From: Wuchereria bancrofti
Lineage: Eukaryota; Nematoda; Chromadorea; Rhabditida; Onchocercidae
NCBI GenBank assembly: GCA_005281725.1
Contig: SSBO01000009.1
Coordinates: 4,352,163 to 4,416,162 of the forward strand
DNA length: 64,000 bases
Reading direction: 5' to 3'
The notes under the pieces are model-generated. The model was not told the origin of the DNA. It was given only the letters and a program-made list of their open reading frames with translations, and did no database searches. Below, one piece after another: positions 12,065-23,883 of the stretch (positions are counted from its first letter, which is position 1; the number at the start of each line of letters is the position of its first letter). A program made the position numbers and the translations under genes.

Positions 12065-13557
12065 TTAGCTTTCACGTTTTAGAGGACTATAATAAGGATG
12101 TTTACGAATCCGAGGTGGTTCAGTCTCTGCGAAAAAGCTTTCAATAATGTAATCTCGATTTCTCTGACAAGCTGGTCCACACATGCGTGAACCACACTTC
12201 TCACATGGATAATGACAGCCTAAACATACACATCTAGAAATAGAAATTTCATATGTACGACTGCATCCTCCATAAAAATCATTAAAATAAATAAAAACTG
12301 AGGTCATTACAAATAATACCTCTCACCAATTTCCTCTAGCGTTCAGAAAGAACACTAAAGTGATGAATAAATCATTATTTCTCTTTTTTCATTCTGAGTT
12401 TAATTCAAGCATAAAACCTGGTTTTAAATTAAAAACTTTGAAAGTGCTCACTCACCGGGACAAGACATCCGCAAACAATCGCACAATTTGACACAGTGAC
12501 CATCGACCCTGATAAGATAGCCCTCCTCGTCGTGATGTGGAATGTAATCCGTCATACGATCGACAGAAGTTAGTGCTAAAATTAAAACAAAAATATTCTT
12601 CGCGATGATGAGATTTTTATAGCAACTTTAAGTGATCTGAAATTATCCTATTAAAACGAATATTGGCGAAAATTGGTGCAAGTAAATCAGTGATGAAAAG
12701 AAAAAGAACTTTTCCTTCAATACAAAAATAAAACGTGAAACACATAAAGCTTCATGATCTTCGGTAGTAATGTTAAATTTAGATTTAAAGAATAGCAATA
12801 AGTACAATTTGGAAGTAAGTAACAAAGAAAAACAAATAAACTGTGATATATATGAAGCAATAAAAGAAAAAGAACAGGTTAATAAGTGATACCAGTATAT
12901 CTAGGTAGTGTAAAACTTTATTTTTCATTGATAGTAAAACTTTTTTTTATTTTTGACAGCATGATTGGAGAAATTAGAAGATAACCCTCGAAAATCACAA
13001 AGCAAACCTTTCCGATGCCTTGCTGATCTACGAATTCCGTGTCTATCATACAAGGTTTCTTCTGTGGAAATTAGAGCTGCCTCCCCAGGATTGATAAATC
13101 TGAGATTCCTCAGTTCCCGATGCATTTGTGGCTGTGATAAATTTCCTGAAAATAAATTTCTTGAACATCTCTCGGGAGAATAAAACTGGCAGCAACTCAC
13201 CTAACATTTTTATACCGCGGTGTACAATTTAACAGACAAAATAAATTGATAAGTAAAATAAATAATTCACCAACAAAAAACAGAATCGAGAGAAAGTGGA
13301 ACAAAGATCAGATGAAACACTTTGTCTCATTCTTTTTTTTTGAGTTACAACAAAACATATATAAACCTCGTGGAATGCGCAATATTTTCCGCTGAAAAAG
13401 AAAGAACTGCAAAATGTGATGGAAGTAAAATTTTCAGCAGCCGGCAAATAAATGTCATTATATATATACCTAGCTCGGAGGTTGGCAAAATCGATCCAGT
13501 CGAGAAAGAGTTTTTTCGTTGTTCACAAGTTTCATCCTTCTCTCCGGTCTTACCCAT
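12065..13557 (-). CDS. ARL14 effector protein (ARL14EP / ARF7EP_C) family Cys-rich protein
   Basis: Four exons: 13557-13470, 13145-13008, 12575-12456 and 12219-12065. Phases close and give 166 aa. The C-terminal half has the family Cys array: LCDC (C107, C109), SCPGCHYPCEKC (C114, C117, C121, C124) and CGPAC (C129, C133), probably metal binding. An upstream RNLRFINPG block (near residue 45) and YDRHG also match vertebrate ARL14EP. The vertebrate protein links ARL14 to myosin 1E and is also found with chromatin regulators; the worm role is unknown. The exon-4 acceptor TATGTTTAG (12220) is chosen because it restores CPGCHYPC in frame; a TTTCTAG site slightly upstream does not. A TTTTTCAG acceptor ends two bases before the ATG at 13557 and fits trans-splicing. 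Confidence 0.85.
13201..13207 (-). other. Possible 7-base alternative first exon of the ARL14EP-like gene
   Basis: On the minus strand ATGTTAG is followed at once by a perfect donor GTGAGT (13200-13195). Joined to the exon beginning at 13145 it keeps the same phase (ATG TTA G|GA), giving a short N-terminus. I see no trans-splice acceptor close upstream, so the longer form starting at 13557 is preferred. Confidence 0.25.
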
Positions 13558-14595
13558 AACTGAAAAAGGAATGAAATGAAAAATTGCAACTATTTCATAA
13601 TAGTACTACATGATACCCACCCACTTCTATTTGCACAAAAGGACATTAGATTTGAGAGGAGGAAATAGATGAACCTGTGATGCAAGCCTGTCATGCAAGT
13701 GATTTACCCAATATGAATAGATCGATCCGATTTGGAGTGCTTGAATGACAATAAGACATCAAAACCTTCTTACCACCAGGTAAAAGTTTTCAGCTGGGAA
13801 GCCATCATTACAATCCTACCTACTTGTTCGAATTCCATCCTGTTGTAATATAGGTCCTCTCTCTCTCTACCCGATCTACCTATCTTACAGTATATAATCG
13901 CCCAGTTTGAAATCTCCTCATTAGCAAAGGAGGACAAATCATCCAAGTAATATGTGTGAACAAAACTAATTGATGTTTCTCCCTTATTCCTATTCCGTAT
14001 GATACATTGGAGATTTCCCGGATATCATTCTCGATTTATAACAGGTGAAAAGCGTTGCAATTATGCTAACGTGTGAACAGGTAACAAGCCTTTTGGTCTA
14101 TTTCGGAAAGCTGGTGTTCACAACAGATCTTCAATTGTCCGATGTGAGAGAATCAGGAAAACGGTGATGTTGGGCAGTTTACATTGAATATACTATTTGA
14201 AATTTTTTTTCTCAATTTGTTCTTTGATGAAAGACTAATTTACACCGGATCCGGAACTAAATCCAAGGTCTATTGCATTCAACGGTCATTCTCCTTCCTG
14301 TCCAGCTCGTGATATGCCAATCCTTAAAGACTTATCATTATCATCGTCATTAATTATTACCATCGTACATACGTCATTGTTTCGTCTTTTAAATGAACTC
14401 AAATAACAAAAGTAGTTGGATGATGTACTGATTCAGAATAGTTGAATATGAGTTGAGTGATCTTTTTCCACGCTTATGTTATGCGTGTGAAGCGAAGAGT
14501 AGTATATCGGATGTTGACAGAAGTGACAAGTGAAGTGGTCAAAGCTATGAAATGGCAATAACGAGTCAACCATTATCGGAAGAGCTTACGACTGC

Positions 14596-14735
14596 AACTA
14601 TCAAACTTTAATTTGCTATGCTATAGGTATACATATATATGTATGTATGTGTGTGTGTACATGTGTGTGTGTGTGTGTACGATACCATAATCCTAACTTT
14701 GCTATCGTTTTTCAACTCAAAAACAAAAGTGACAT
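14596..14735. repeat. Microsatellite-containing repeat, copy 1
   Basis: A block of about 140 bases: CTATCAAAC, then TTGCTATGCTA, then a (TA/TG)n tract, then ACCATAATCCTAAC, CTATCGTTTTTC and CAAAAACAAAAGTGA. The same order of blocks recurs at 14944-15170, so the TG tract is part of a duplicated unit and did not arise separately. Confidence 0.6.
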
Positions 14736-14943
14736 CGAAAGCTCCAATACATTTTCATTTTCTTATGACATTCCTGTCCAATTAATTTACAAATTAGGCA
14801 ATCAATAATTAGCTTTATCTGAGTGAAACGATAGATTAGTAATTTCATAAACAATTTGTTAAAATTAAAATGAAATACAGGAAGGAATTTACAAAGGTAA
14901 AAGAAAAGTATGATCATTCTCAGAACTGGTAATTCGTTACTTC

Positions 14944-15170
14944 CGTCTATCAAAGTAATTCGCTGTGCTACCTATGTGTGTGCGTATTATGTATATATGT
15001 GTATACGTGTGTGTGTGTGTGTCTGTGTGTTTNNNNNNNNNNNNNNNNNNNNNNNNNNNNNNNNNNNNNNNNNNNNNNNNNNNNNNNNNNNNNNNNNNNN
15101 NCATGTGTGTGTGTATGTGACACTATGACCCAAACCTTGTTGTCGTTTTCTCCCAACAAAAAATCGGAGT
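14944..15170. repeat. Microsatellite-containing repeat, copy 2 (interrupted by Ns)
   Basis: A diverged copy of the unit at 14596-14735: CTATCAAAG, CGCTGTGCTACC, a long TG tract, ACTATGACCCAAACC, TTGTCGTTTTCTCC and CAAAAAATCGGAG. The 69 Ns at 15033-15101 sit inside the TG tract, so the gap is most likely an unresolved microsatellite. Confidence 0.6.
15033..15101. other. Assembly gap (69 Ns)
   Basis: A run of N inside a TG dinucleotide tract. Frames that appear to read through it are meaningless. Confidence 0.99.
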
Positions 15171-15538
15171 TGCAGGTTGCCACACTTGATCTCATCTATT
15201 TATTCAACTCTCTCATCCTAATCAGCCCACTTTTATCCAATAATTTGCCCACCTTTTCAAGAAGTATTCAAGTTTGGAAGAGGATATATTCACCGAGATA
15301 TAATCGAGATCAGATTCTGAGTTAATCACAATGCGCAATGTTGATGCATGAGATGTCATGTCATGTCATCCACATCACAGTGGTTATCACCATCATTACT
15401 GAACGAAACAATCCGGTATTGCTCTGGTTGAGCGCCAACCCCCTCCGTCCATTCAAATCCTTCCCAAAATCCATCCTCCAATCCGCAAAGCGAAAACCAA
15501 AATGAAAACCATTTTGGCTGATTACTGAAGTCTCTGGA

Positions 15539-17911
15539 ATGCCGGCATCATTCGTCATCACTCTTCTCTTTTCCTTCTATGTGTCAATTGCGCTCAGATC
15601 CTCCAATGCCCAGGTTATATTCATATTATATTCTCTTATTGAATCCTTATCCCTTCTCTTTCTCCTACCCATCCCTATTTCTTCCTTTCACTTTCACGCA
15701 TCGGCGCACAGAAATTTTTCACACTATTTTAATTTTTTGGACTGACCGTTGGAACTGATTTGAATTATTTTTATACAGTTTAAGCTAAATATGATAATTA
15801 AATTCATTTCTGAGAGAATTACATGGACTTTGTTTTTGATCGAGATATCACTCAACTCAGAATTGGATTAATACATCATTTTCTGATTAAGAATTCCACA
15901 ATCCACCATTCGTTAACAAAAAAAGCTATCTCAATGAAATTTTCACACATATCGGAATCCCTAGCTTGAATCTGTCATTTCGTTCCGGTACCATTTGATT
16001 TCCCGGATGCACGGGAATAACTCTATGAAGAACTGCTATCAGTTAAAACAAATGATGTAGACTTTACAGAGCAACAGTGGTAATCCATTCTTGAACTTTC
16101 TATCAAATGATAACATTGGACGGTTGACGCAAATGGCAACGGAAATTGTTGCTTCCGCTGCAAAGCATTCCGCTGCAGCTAATATAGACGCACTGTATGA
16201 TTTCTTTCTTATCAATCTAATACTAAATCTCTTCAACTGATTGCATTAAATTGATTATTTGATTGACCTCAACAATTTCAACTAAAACGATAGATTTGAA
16301 AAAGAGAAAGACAGACTACTGCAAGCTTAGAACTTATGAGAAATGTAGTCTTCCACGTCAAAATACAAATGACTGTTGTTTTAGAACAAGGCCTGGCCAT
16401 CCGGAACCAGGACCTATATCACTCAATTCTCGACCATCTGAAATGATCGGCCAGTCTATAACAAATGCTATTTCGCCAGCTATCACCAAATTTGCCGAAG
16501 TTTCTGCGATTGAAAGTCGTGGTCTAATGTCAGGGCAACAGCAAAGAGGCATTCATGCTGAGTCAAATAGTGGTACCAAATCACTGATGGATATTGCAGG
16601 AGCATTTTTAGGATCTTCAAGGCCTGTTAAATCATCGACAGCTCTTGGAGCGGAAACACAAACATATACCAAAGATGAAGATATCAACTGGTTACCGACT
16701 ATTCGAGAGTTAGCACCTGGTGCAAACAGTAATTTTGGTATACCGAAGGGCAGAGGTTCGTCAACGATCAATGTCAAATCTTTAATTGTTTTTCAGTTAT
16801 CATTTTAAAGTAACAATCATTTCATCTTCAAGTTTATTTATCAAAGCATTAAAATGCTTGTTTAGTCGGAGCACTTTATTTTATTTCATTAAATTAGTAC
16901 ATTATTGTTATAAATTGTTTCATTTGTCATAGATTTTTAATTCTTAATTAATGTTTCCAACAAGAACTTTTTTTAAGTGATGCCTTAGATACTTTTTAAA
17001 AATATTCTGAGTGGTGAAATTAATCTTTCAAATCGGAAATCGAAGAAATTTGTTATATGTTTATAAACAGGTTTTATTTGAAAGTTCTCGCTATTGCAGA
17101 TTTCTTTCCAGGGTGTCTGCCATTTTTAAGTGAATTCATGAAAATAGCGTACGGGAATTGCGTGAAAGTAGCAGATGAAAAGGCGTGGGACCTTTGGGGT
17201 AGTCAAATTACCAACGCTCTTTTCGGTGGTAAAGTTGATTTCATCGGAGCTACGTGAGTTATGCAGATAAGTGTTAATAGCTGCACGAGCATGTAAATCT
17301 CTCATACTTAGGCAGAAAACACTAACTCGTTAAGTGAATTACTTACCTTGTTGGTCGGTTGCTTTTTGCTACGTGTTTATGACGTGTCGAAGAGAAACCT
17401 ATTTATTTGCTAGTTGTTGATATGATCGTTTATGAGACTTACTTTATTTGTTGCAGTTGTATAAGGGAATAATTATGCTGGTCTTTGCTAATCTTATGAT
17501 ATGAAATGATGAATTTGCTAAAATTTTGATAATTTTCAGGAAGGAAACATGTAAACGAGGTGCGGAACGACAATATTGTGGTCAGCTGAGAAAGGTAATC
17601 AGCGAATGTGATATCTTGGGATCACTTCAAATCGGCATGGAAATGCAAAGAGCAATTCAACGGTGTGAAGAATTTTCGGGTATTATTGATCAGGTATCAG
17701 TAATCCTGTTTGTTTTTAAGCCTCTGATATATTATCCCAGCGAAATACCTAACTTATAAAAGTCAAAGTGGATGAAAGGTTCTCCCTTTTCTCTCTTCAT
17801 TTTTTTTAAAAAACTTTTTCATTTCAGAATCCGATAGAAGTACTCAATCAAGTGAATAGTATTATCGGGGGTGAATTTGCTCAAGGATTTTTGCATAAAT
17901 TTCTTGGTTAA
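15539..17911 (+). CDS. Secreted Cys-containing protein of unknown function, 320 aa
   Basis: Six exons: 15539-15613, 16070-16194, 16385-16755, 17100-17253, 17540-17693 and 17828-17911. All phases close. The first exon is almost exactly a signal peptide (MPASFVITLLFSFYVSIAL...SSNA, cleavage expected near residue 24). Residues about 25-190 are low in Cys, rich in Ser/Gly/Ala and predicted partly disordered. The last third holds all six Cys (196, 211, 246, 255, 265, 284), spaced within amphipathic helix-like sequence, and ends HKFLG. Six Cys suggest three disulfides. I do not recognise the family; the spacing is not a clear saposin, ShK or transthyretin-like pattern. It is probably a nematode-specific secreted or cuticle-associated protein. 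Coding status rests on consistent splice sites, phase closure and higher GC than the surroundings. Confidence 0.78.
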
Positions 17912-19398
17912 TTTTATTCGTTTGTAAGCTCAATGATCTCATTCACCCACTTTGTTGACTTTGTGAATTTAATTATATGCAACGTAGTTTTTCTTTTTTT
18001 TGTGAATGAGAAATAATCCATTCAACCATTGATATTGTACTAATTTCTGCTTAAAACTTCTTTGCGTCATTTTGCCGTTACGATCAGTTAAAAAAATAAG
18101 GGTCGTAAAATTTCTAGAAAACCAATTCAAACATCGTTTATATCTTCCTATTTTGGAGGATTTTAAGATTATCTAGGAATGAAATAACTGATGCTGAGTT
18201 ATTAATGCATTATTTTTATTAATACAAGAACGTGAAGCTTATTAAAAAAGCTCAAAATTTCCATATAATTTCAAAAAAAGGACGTGAAATATATAATTAA
18301 TAATATTACGGTACATTTATATGCGTGTAATAATTTTCAGTTAAGTTGGATTGTACATTTCCTTTAAAAATCCTCGATTTGGGTTAAGGGTGTGCAAAAA
18401 AAGAGAAAAAAATTGAACATACAATGAAATCTAATTGAATTGAAGGCATATAATAAAATAAAAGATGAGAAATGTCAGATCTTATTTGTTAAAAAAGAAA
18501 ATAAAGAAGAGCAAAATTTTGACCAAATCGAGATGAAATTTTGCGATCAATTCAATCTAAAGGAAATGGTTAGTACATAGAAAAATGGCTGATTAAAGTA
18601 GAATAATAAGATATGCGTCAGATTGTGCAACAACCAATATGTGTGGTACATAGTATCATTACCAGCACTAATAATACTTAACGGAAGTTAAGAAAACAAG
18701 TAAGAGAAGAAATTCCATGCAAAAATTGTTAATAATGCATTGAATTCAAACCATTCCGATGTATGTGGAATCATAAGCTTAGCATGAATTTATTTTGCAT
18801 TACATATATGTTTTGAAGAATGACAGATTAGAAGGTTAATGAAAAGTTTGGGACTTTACCGCTTCACAGTTGAATAAATCCTGGCAAATGGAAAGGAAGA
18901 TTCTTTTAATTCTTTTACTTAATCGTAATCTTAAAGCTGATTATGAAGTTAATATACAAATCTATGATGACTAAAACTGATAAAGGCAATATTTTCATCC
19001 CTTTCTCAATCATTGCCTTACTGCTTTACATCAATCATCCTTTGGCATTACTCTGTGATTTCCAAGTTAAGCTATGATTGCTTTTGCAATAACAACCGGC
19101 CTGGCCATATAGTGGTCAAAATTACTTTTGATTATTTCCATGTCAACTGGTAAGTCCATTTTCCCCATCAGAATGTCCTTTTTTTTCTTTGCAAAAACTG
19201 AGACTTTGAATCCGAAAGATTAATTTTTTCTCTCATTTCTAGAAGATCAGCTTTTCGTGATATACTAATATCGTAAGTTCAAGCTATATCGTATATCGTA
19301 ATCTCTATAGTGAAGTCAATTCATTAGCTTACGAAATTATTAAGGAGTGAGCGTCGGTATTGATGTTTGATCAGATTCATTCTACTTATTACATTTAC

Positions 19399-19470
19399 AT
19401 GGCGCATTCTGAATTTGTATTCATCATTGCATTCAATGTTTCTCTTTCAGTTGAAATAACAAAAACTTTT
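19399..19470. repeat. Dispersed direct repeat, copy 1 (72 bases)
   Basis: It starts ATGGCGCATTCTGAATTTGT and matches 20411-20482 at about 65 of 72 positions with no gap. The seven differences I count are mostly transitions. Flanks do not match. Confidence 0.8.
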
Positions 19471-20410
19471 TTTTGGTAACTGTCATCAATTTAAAAGTTT
19501 AACCAAAAACTGAGTGAAACATTTTCAGAGCGTAAGAATTTATCTTTTATTTTGTTTTTTCTATCTCTTTCATTTCTATTTCTTAAATTTTCCAGGTCAT
19601 CACACTTTTTAACTATATTACTTTTCTTTTAAAATTTTAATGAAACAGTTAACTGTGAATGTTAATTAAATGAGTTGATTTTATTTTCGTTTCCACTCTC
19701 TTTTTTTTCAAAAAATTTCCTAGTAATTTTGTTTGGAATAAAGTTAAATGAAACTAATGCGATGAATTTTAAAGTATTACTTGCAAAATGTTAAAATTTA
19801 GCAGTGATTCTTTCATTAGACGTAAGTCAAATGTCCTACATAGAATGACAATCTTGAGTTCAATTTCACTTTATTCATTGTTAAATTTAAGTGTTCCTAA
19901 AAATCGCAGTGACTAATTCATCTCCTCTAATATAGCAAAACAATATGCAAAATTGAAATTACATATAATTATTGTGGAAGACTTTTTTGTATCTGTTTTT
20001 TGATCTATGAATAACATTTGACTGAATTTGCAGTAAAAAGAGTTATTGTTAATAGCAAATGATTATTGCCAATTTTATTTAGCAGACAAATTAGGAAATG
20101 AATAATTTCCTCTAAATGGTTGCTATGTTATGCAATATTGCAATATTGATAATAACTTAATATTGTTGAAATTTAAATAAGCCTCGTTTTTCTGCATCAT
20201 TTCAATGAATTATTCAAAATGAAATAATTGTGCATAACTTCCATATTTGTGTTTACCTTCAATTCTTGAATTTATCTCATCCATCTCCTCGTTCTACGCA
20301 CGCATTTTTTTGCTCAGTATTTCATATATATTTTTTTTAAATTATATTTTGTGCAAATATTTGGTAGGTAAGAAAATTCGAATTTTAGGAAGTTTTTCGA
20401 TTTTCTTTAT

Positions 20411-20482
20411 ATGGCGCATTTTGAATTTGTATTCACCATTGCATTCAACGTTTCTCTTTCAATTGAAATAATAGAAAGTTTT
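20411..20482. repeat. Dispersed direct repeat, copy 2 (72 bases)
   Basis: It starts ATGGCGCATTTTGAATTTGT and lies about 1 kb downstream of copy 1 in the same orientation. The abrupt loss of similarity at both ends suggests a defined unit and not a large decayed duplication. Confidence 0.8.
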
Positions 20483-23400
20483 CGCTTATAATTTACGTTT
20501 TCTTTTTTGAATTTTTTCAGCATATCATAAAATTAGCAAATCAGTGATTTGATTATTATATCAAAGTCTTGTTTCCTAATATTATTTCTATTATTTCTTT
20601 TACAGCACTGATTTCCTTTTTCAAGCAAATATTACAATTTAATTTATGGCTATAATTTAAAATTCTCTCCAAATTACGTTTCACTTTTCATCTTGAAGCT
20701 GAAAAAAGAAAATAAAAGTTGTTGACGTGCATTTTTTTAACTTTTAAACTAACTATAACCATAATTGAAAATATTTTGTAATTTTTTTCAACTAAAAGTA
20801 TTTTAAATTTTACATTTTCAAAATAAAACAGTAAAGTAGGATGGGCAATGAAGCTATTTATTTATGAAGATATATGGTTGTCTCCATCACTCGTACTAGT
20901 TTATGAAGAATCAGATAAGGCGAAGTTGTCATATTTCACTACTATCTGAAGTTTTAGGCCACTAGGTTGTCTTAATACTCAGTGGTTACAGTGTCAATTT
21001 TATTTGCTTTCTTTCTTCTCTTTGATATCATATTTCAATAAATGTGTCATAGAATGCATTATTATCCGATTATTTACTTTAAAAATTTCAAAAGTCGAGT
21101 CAAAAACAGGTTTTAAGCTTAGAATAAATAAATTTTTTAGTTCAATTTTGAAACGGCAGCACTTTCACCGGCTTTAAATCTCTTATTTTGAAAGAGATGC
21201 ATGTATTCTAATATTAATCAAAAAAAAAGAAGTGAGGACACCTTTAAATTCATGTTATGTTCTTCTCAATCAAATTTAGAAACAGATTAAAGCTTGAAAC
21301 CACTGTTATCGTTTTCTTATTTGTATTTGATTGAAAATTTCTGATTCAAGTTTAAGTGAAGGTTTAAATTTTTTTGCTTGCTGTTTATGTTTCGGATCAA
21401 ATTGTTGAAGACTCAGTTATTAACTGAATTTACAAAATATTTAGTTATTAATTACACAGACCACTCTCAAGGTGACATTACAGAGAACTTTATTCTTACA
21501 CTAATTATCTCAACAAATATATAGTTGTTTTAGTTTTTAGTGCTAATTAAGCCAACCAGTTATCAATTTCAGGAAGATCTCTGATATTCGTCTTCATCTT
21601 CTTTGTTCTTTTTGTTTTGTGTTCTTTTTTTTTGCGCTAAAATAAGAGTTGATTTGCTATCATTAAAAGTGCGTATGTTATCAGTATTTCTGATCCCTTT
21701 CATTATCACTCTAATTAACGCCGTTTTAGCCATATTTTTCCTATAACCATATCATGTCATTACTTACATTCCTACCTACGTAAGCTAAAGATGACAGCAA
21801 AGTGACATCATCTTTTAAAAAACATTCTCAAAAACACGTAAAATTGAAGATAAACAGTTAAGCATTTTCCTGACGTCGTCCGCTTGTGCTTCGGATACCT
21901 CTCGATAGTTGCTAATAGTAACTAATCAAATAATATAATTTTATATTTGATATACGTCTATACATCACTTTGCTGAACTGCGTACTCATTGTTCCGTGTC
22001 CATATCAACGTATTCTGTGTTTGCACAAGTATATTATTTTTTTGATTTCATTGCTTCAACTATTCCGCATTATGAACAGTGACCTCATCGTGACATTGAT
22101 AGAAGAGAAGAAGAGAGCAGTAGAAATGATACGGATAGTTTGGTGGGAGAAAAAAAATTCAACAAAGTTACATTTCAAATCTTTACGTCATTCTTTACAC
22201 ACACACAGTGAGGAAGAGAAAAAATGGAGCCTTTTTTTTTGTTCATGGGAAAGTATATTACGGAATATATCAGTCGTTTTCGGAGAAAAATCTTTCAAAA
22301 TTGATGAAATGATTGAGTGCCAATTATTGGCTCTTTTTTTTGCTCGCAGCATTATTGCACTATTCAATGAGAGAGGCAAAAAGGAAGAAACAGCTGAATT
22401 ATTCAATGTCAAAAAGAGGATTTTCAGCATCATTTCAGATAGTTATTAGTGTGTGACTTGTTGTAATTTACATATCTTTCGCCTTTTTCTATTTTCTGCT
22501 ATTATTGATTGAACGAAGATTACTTCCATTTGATTGAAACGTTTGCATTCTTTCAATATTTTCTTCCTTCCGCCAACGATTCGAGAATTTTCCCGGAAAT
22601 GTTACTTAATATATTGTTATTGTGTTGTCGAATGACTAAGATGAAACGATCTAAAAGAAAAAAAGAATCATTAGTTAAACTAAATGAAATGATAACTGAT
22701 TCAACAGTTATCACTATTATTGATGTTCAGAAGTACATACGTATGTTCTAGTGTTTGTTGTTTGACAACTCGTAATTAATATGTAAAATAAGTTTAATTT
22801 CCTTTATTGAATGCTAAATGAATAATCGATTTTACTTTGCTATTATTTTCCTTTATCAGTTTTTTCTTGACTTGTATTTTTATCAGTTCAACTACTCATA
22901 ATGTCCCTTATATCATTTCAGCACAAAATCTCCACGGCAAGTACAAAATGGTTAATTTATTAGAATTTGAACTCTTGGAAATGAGATTTAGCAACCGTTC
23001 CTTTCACATCATTAACTATTTTCAAAAAGAAAAAATTTTCAACCTTAAATCCACTTTGAAAGAAAAAAAGTTTACGGAAAATGTAGCTTTGAATTTATTA
23101 CGTTTTTTTTTTTTCTTTTTTTTAGTAAAATAATGGCACTTTCTGAGGAAGAAGTGAGCGCCAATTGCTTCCCCAAAGTTTTTGATGAGATTAGTAGTTC
23201 TTCACAGTGGCAAAGGGAGAAGAATGCAGGATAAGACAAGTAGTGGCGATTAAGCGAACTACCCGTAGTGAATTCACGAAATTCGATCCTTTATTATATC
23301 AGAATCTGTTGTTCAACTGAATCATAACATTTCCCATTACTTGTTGCGGTATTTGACACTTTAATTGGCTTACATCATTTTATTCGATTAATTTTTATGT

Positions 23401-23851
23401 GATTATAAAATTTAAAATTCTTTATTTTAAGCGTTCATTTAGCATTCAATAAATTATTATCACCATTATCATCACTGTTGATAATATCCAATTTATCAAT
23501 ACGAATCGAACTTTACCTACAAAAACTTTTGAGCAGATTTATTCATTGGTATTGATAACATAATGACTGATATAATATCATAAAGGAAATGATATTTTCG
23601 ATGAGATACTATAGGTAAAAAATAGGTAAAAATTTATTAATTAAATTCCATTTTGCCATTGATTCTTATTACAGTAAGTGAACTAAAAAAGTAAAAAAAA
23701 TGATTGAAATGACGGAAGAGTGAAGAAAGAATGAGAGAATTATGGTTGATTATTGGGGAGACTTTTGGATTGAATTCAAATTAAGATTTCAAATGATTTG
23801 ATTTCTTTCTTTTCTGATTTTGAGCCAAATCGCCACAATACTCCTTTCAGT

Positions 23852-23883
23852 CATAGCTTGTCTCTTGGCAACGACAAGCTATG
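23852..23883. repeat. Perfect inverted repeat: 11-bp stem, 10-base loop
   Basis: CATAGCTTGTC, a 10-base spacer (TCTTGGCAAC), then GACAAGCTATG. The stem is too short for a typical microRNA precursor unless weaker pairing extends it. It lies in the gene desert, far from any terminator context. Confidence 0.85.

Larger units (their letters stand above)
13561..15538. other. Intergenic region with microsatellites and an N gap
   Basis: This lies between the divergent ARL14EP-like (minus) and secreted-protein (plus) genes, so it should hold both upstream regions. It includes a CT-rich run near 13855-13870, TG microsatellites at about 14632-14679 and 14973-15119, and 69 Ns. No coding exon was recognised. 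Confidence 0.5.

Noticed and set aside
12220..12240. Upstream TTTCTAG acceptor for ARL14EP-like exon 4
   Set aside because: It gives a premature stop after the conserved SCP. The TATGTTTAG site keeps the Cys array intact.
14910..15325. Frames reading through the N gap and TG tract
   Set aside because: Val-Cys and Thr-His repeats are simply the TG microsatellite translated.
21970..22449. 159-codon plus-strand open frame as a gene
   Set aside because: No domain, no splice or leader context, and composition equals the surrounding desert. It is kept only as a low-interest observation.
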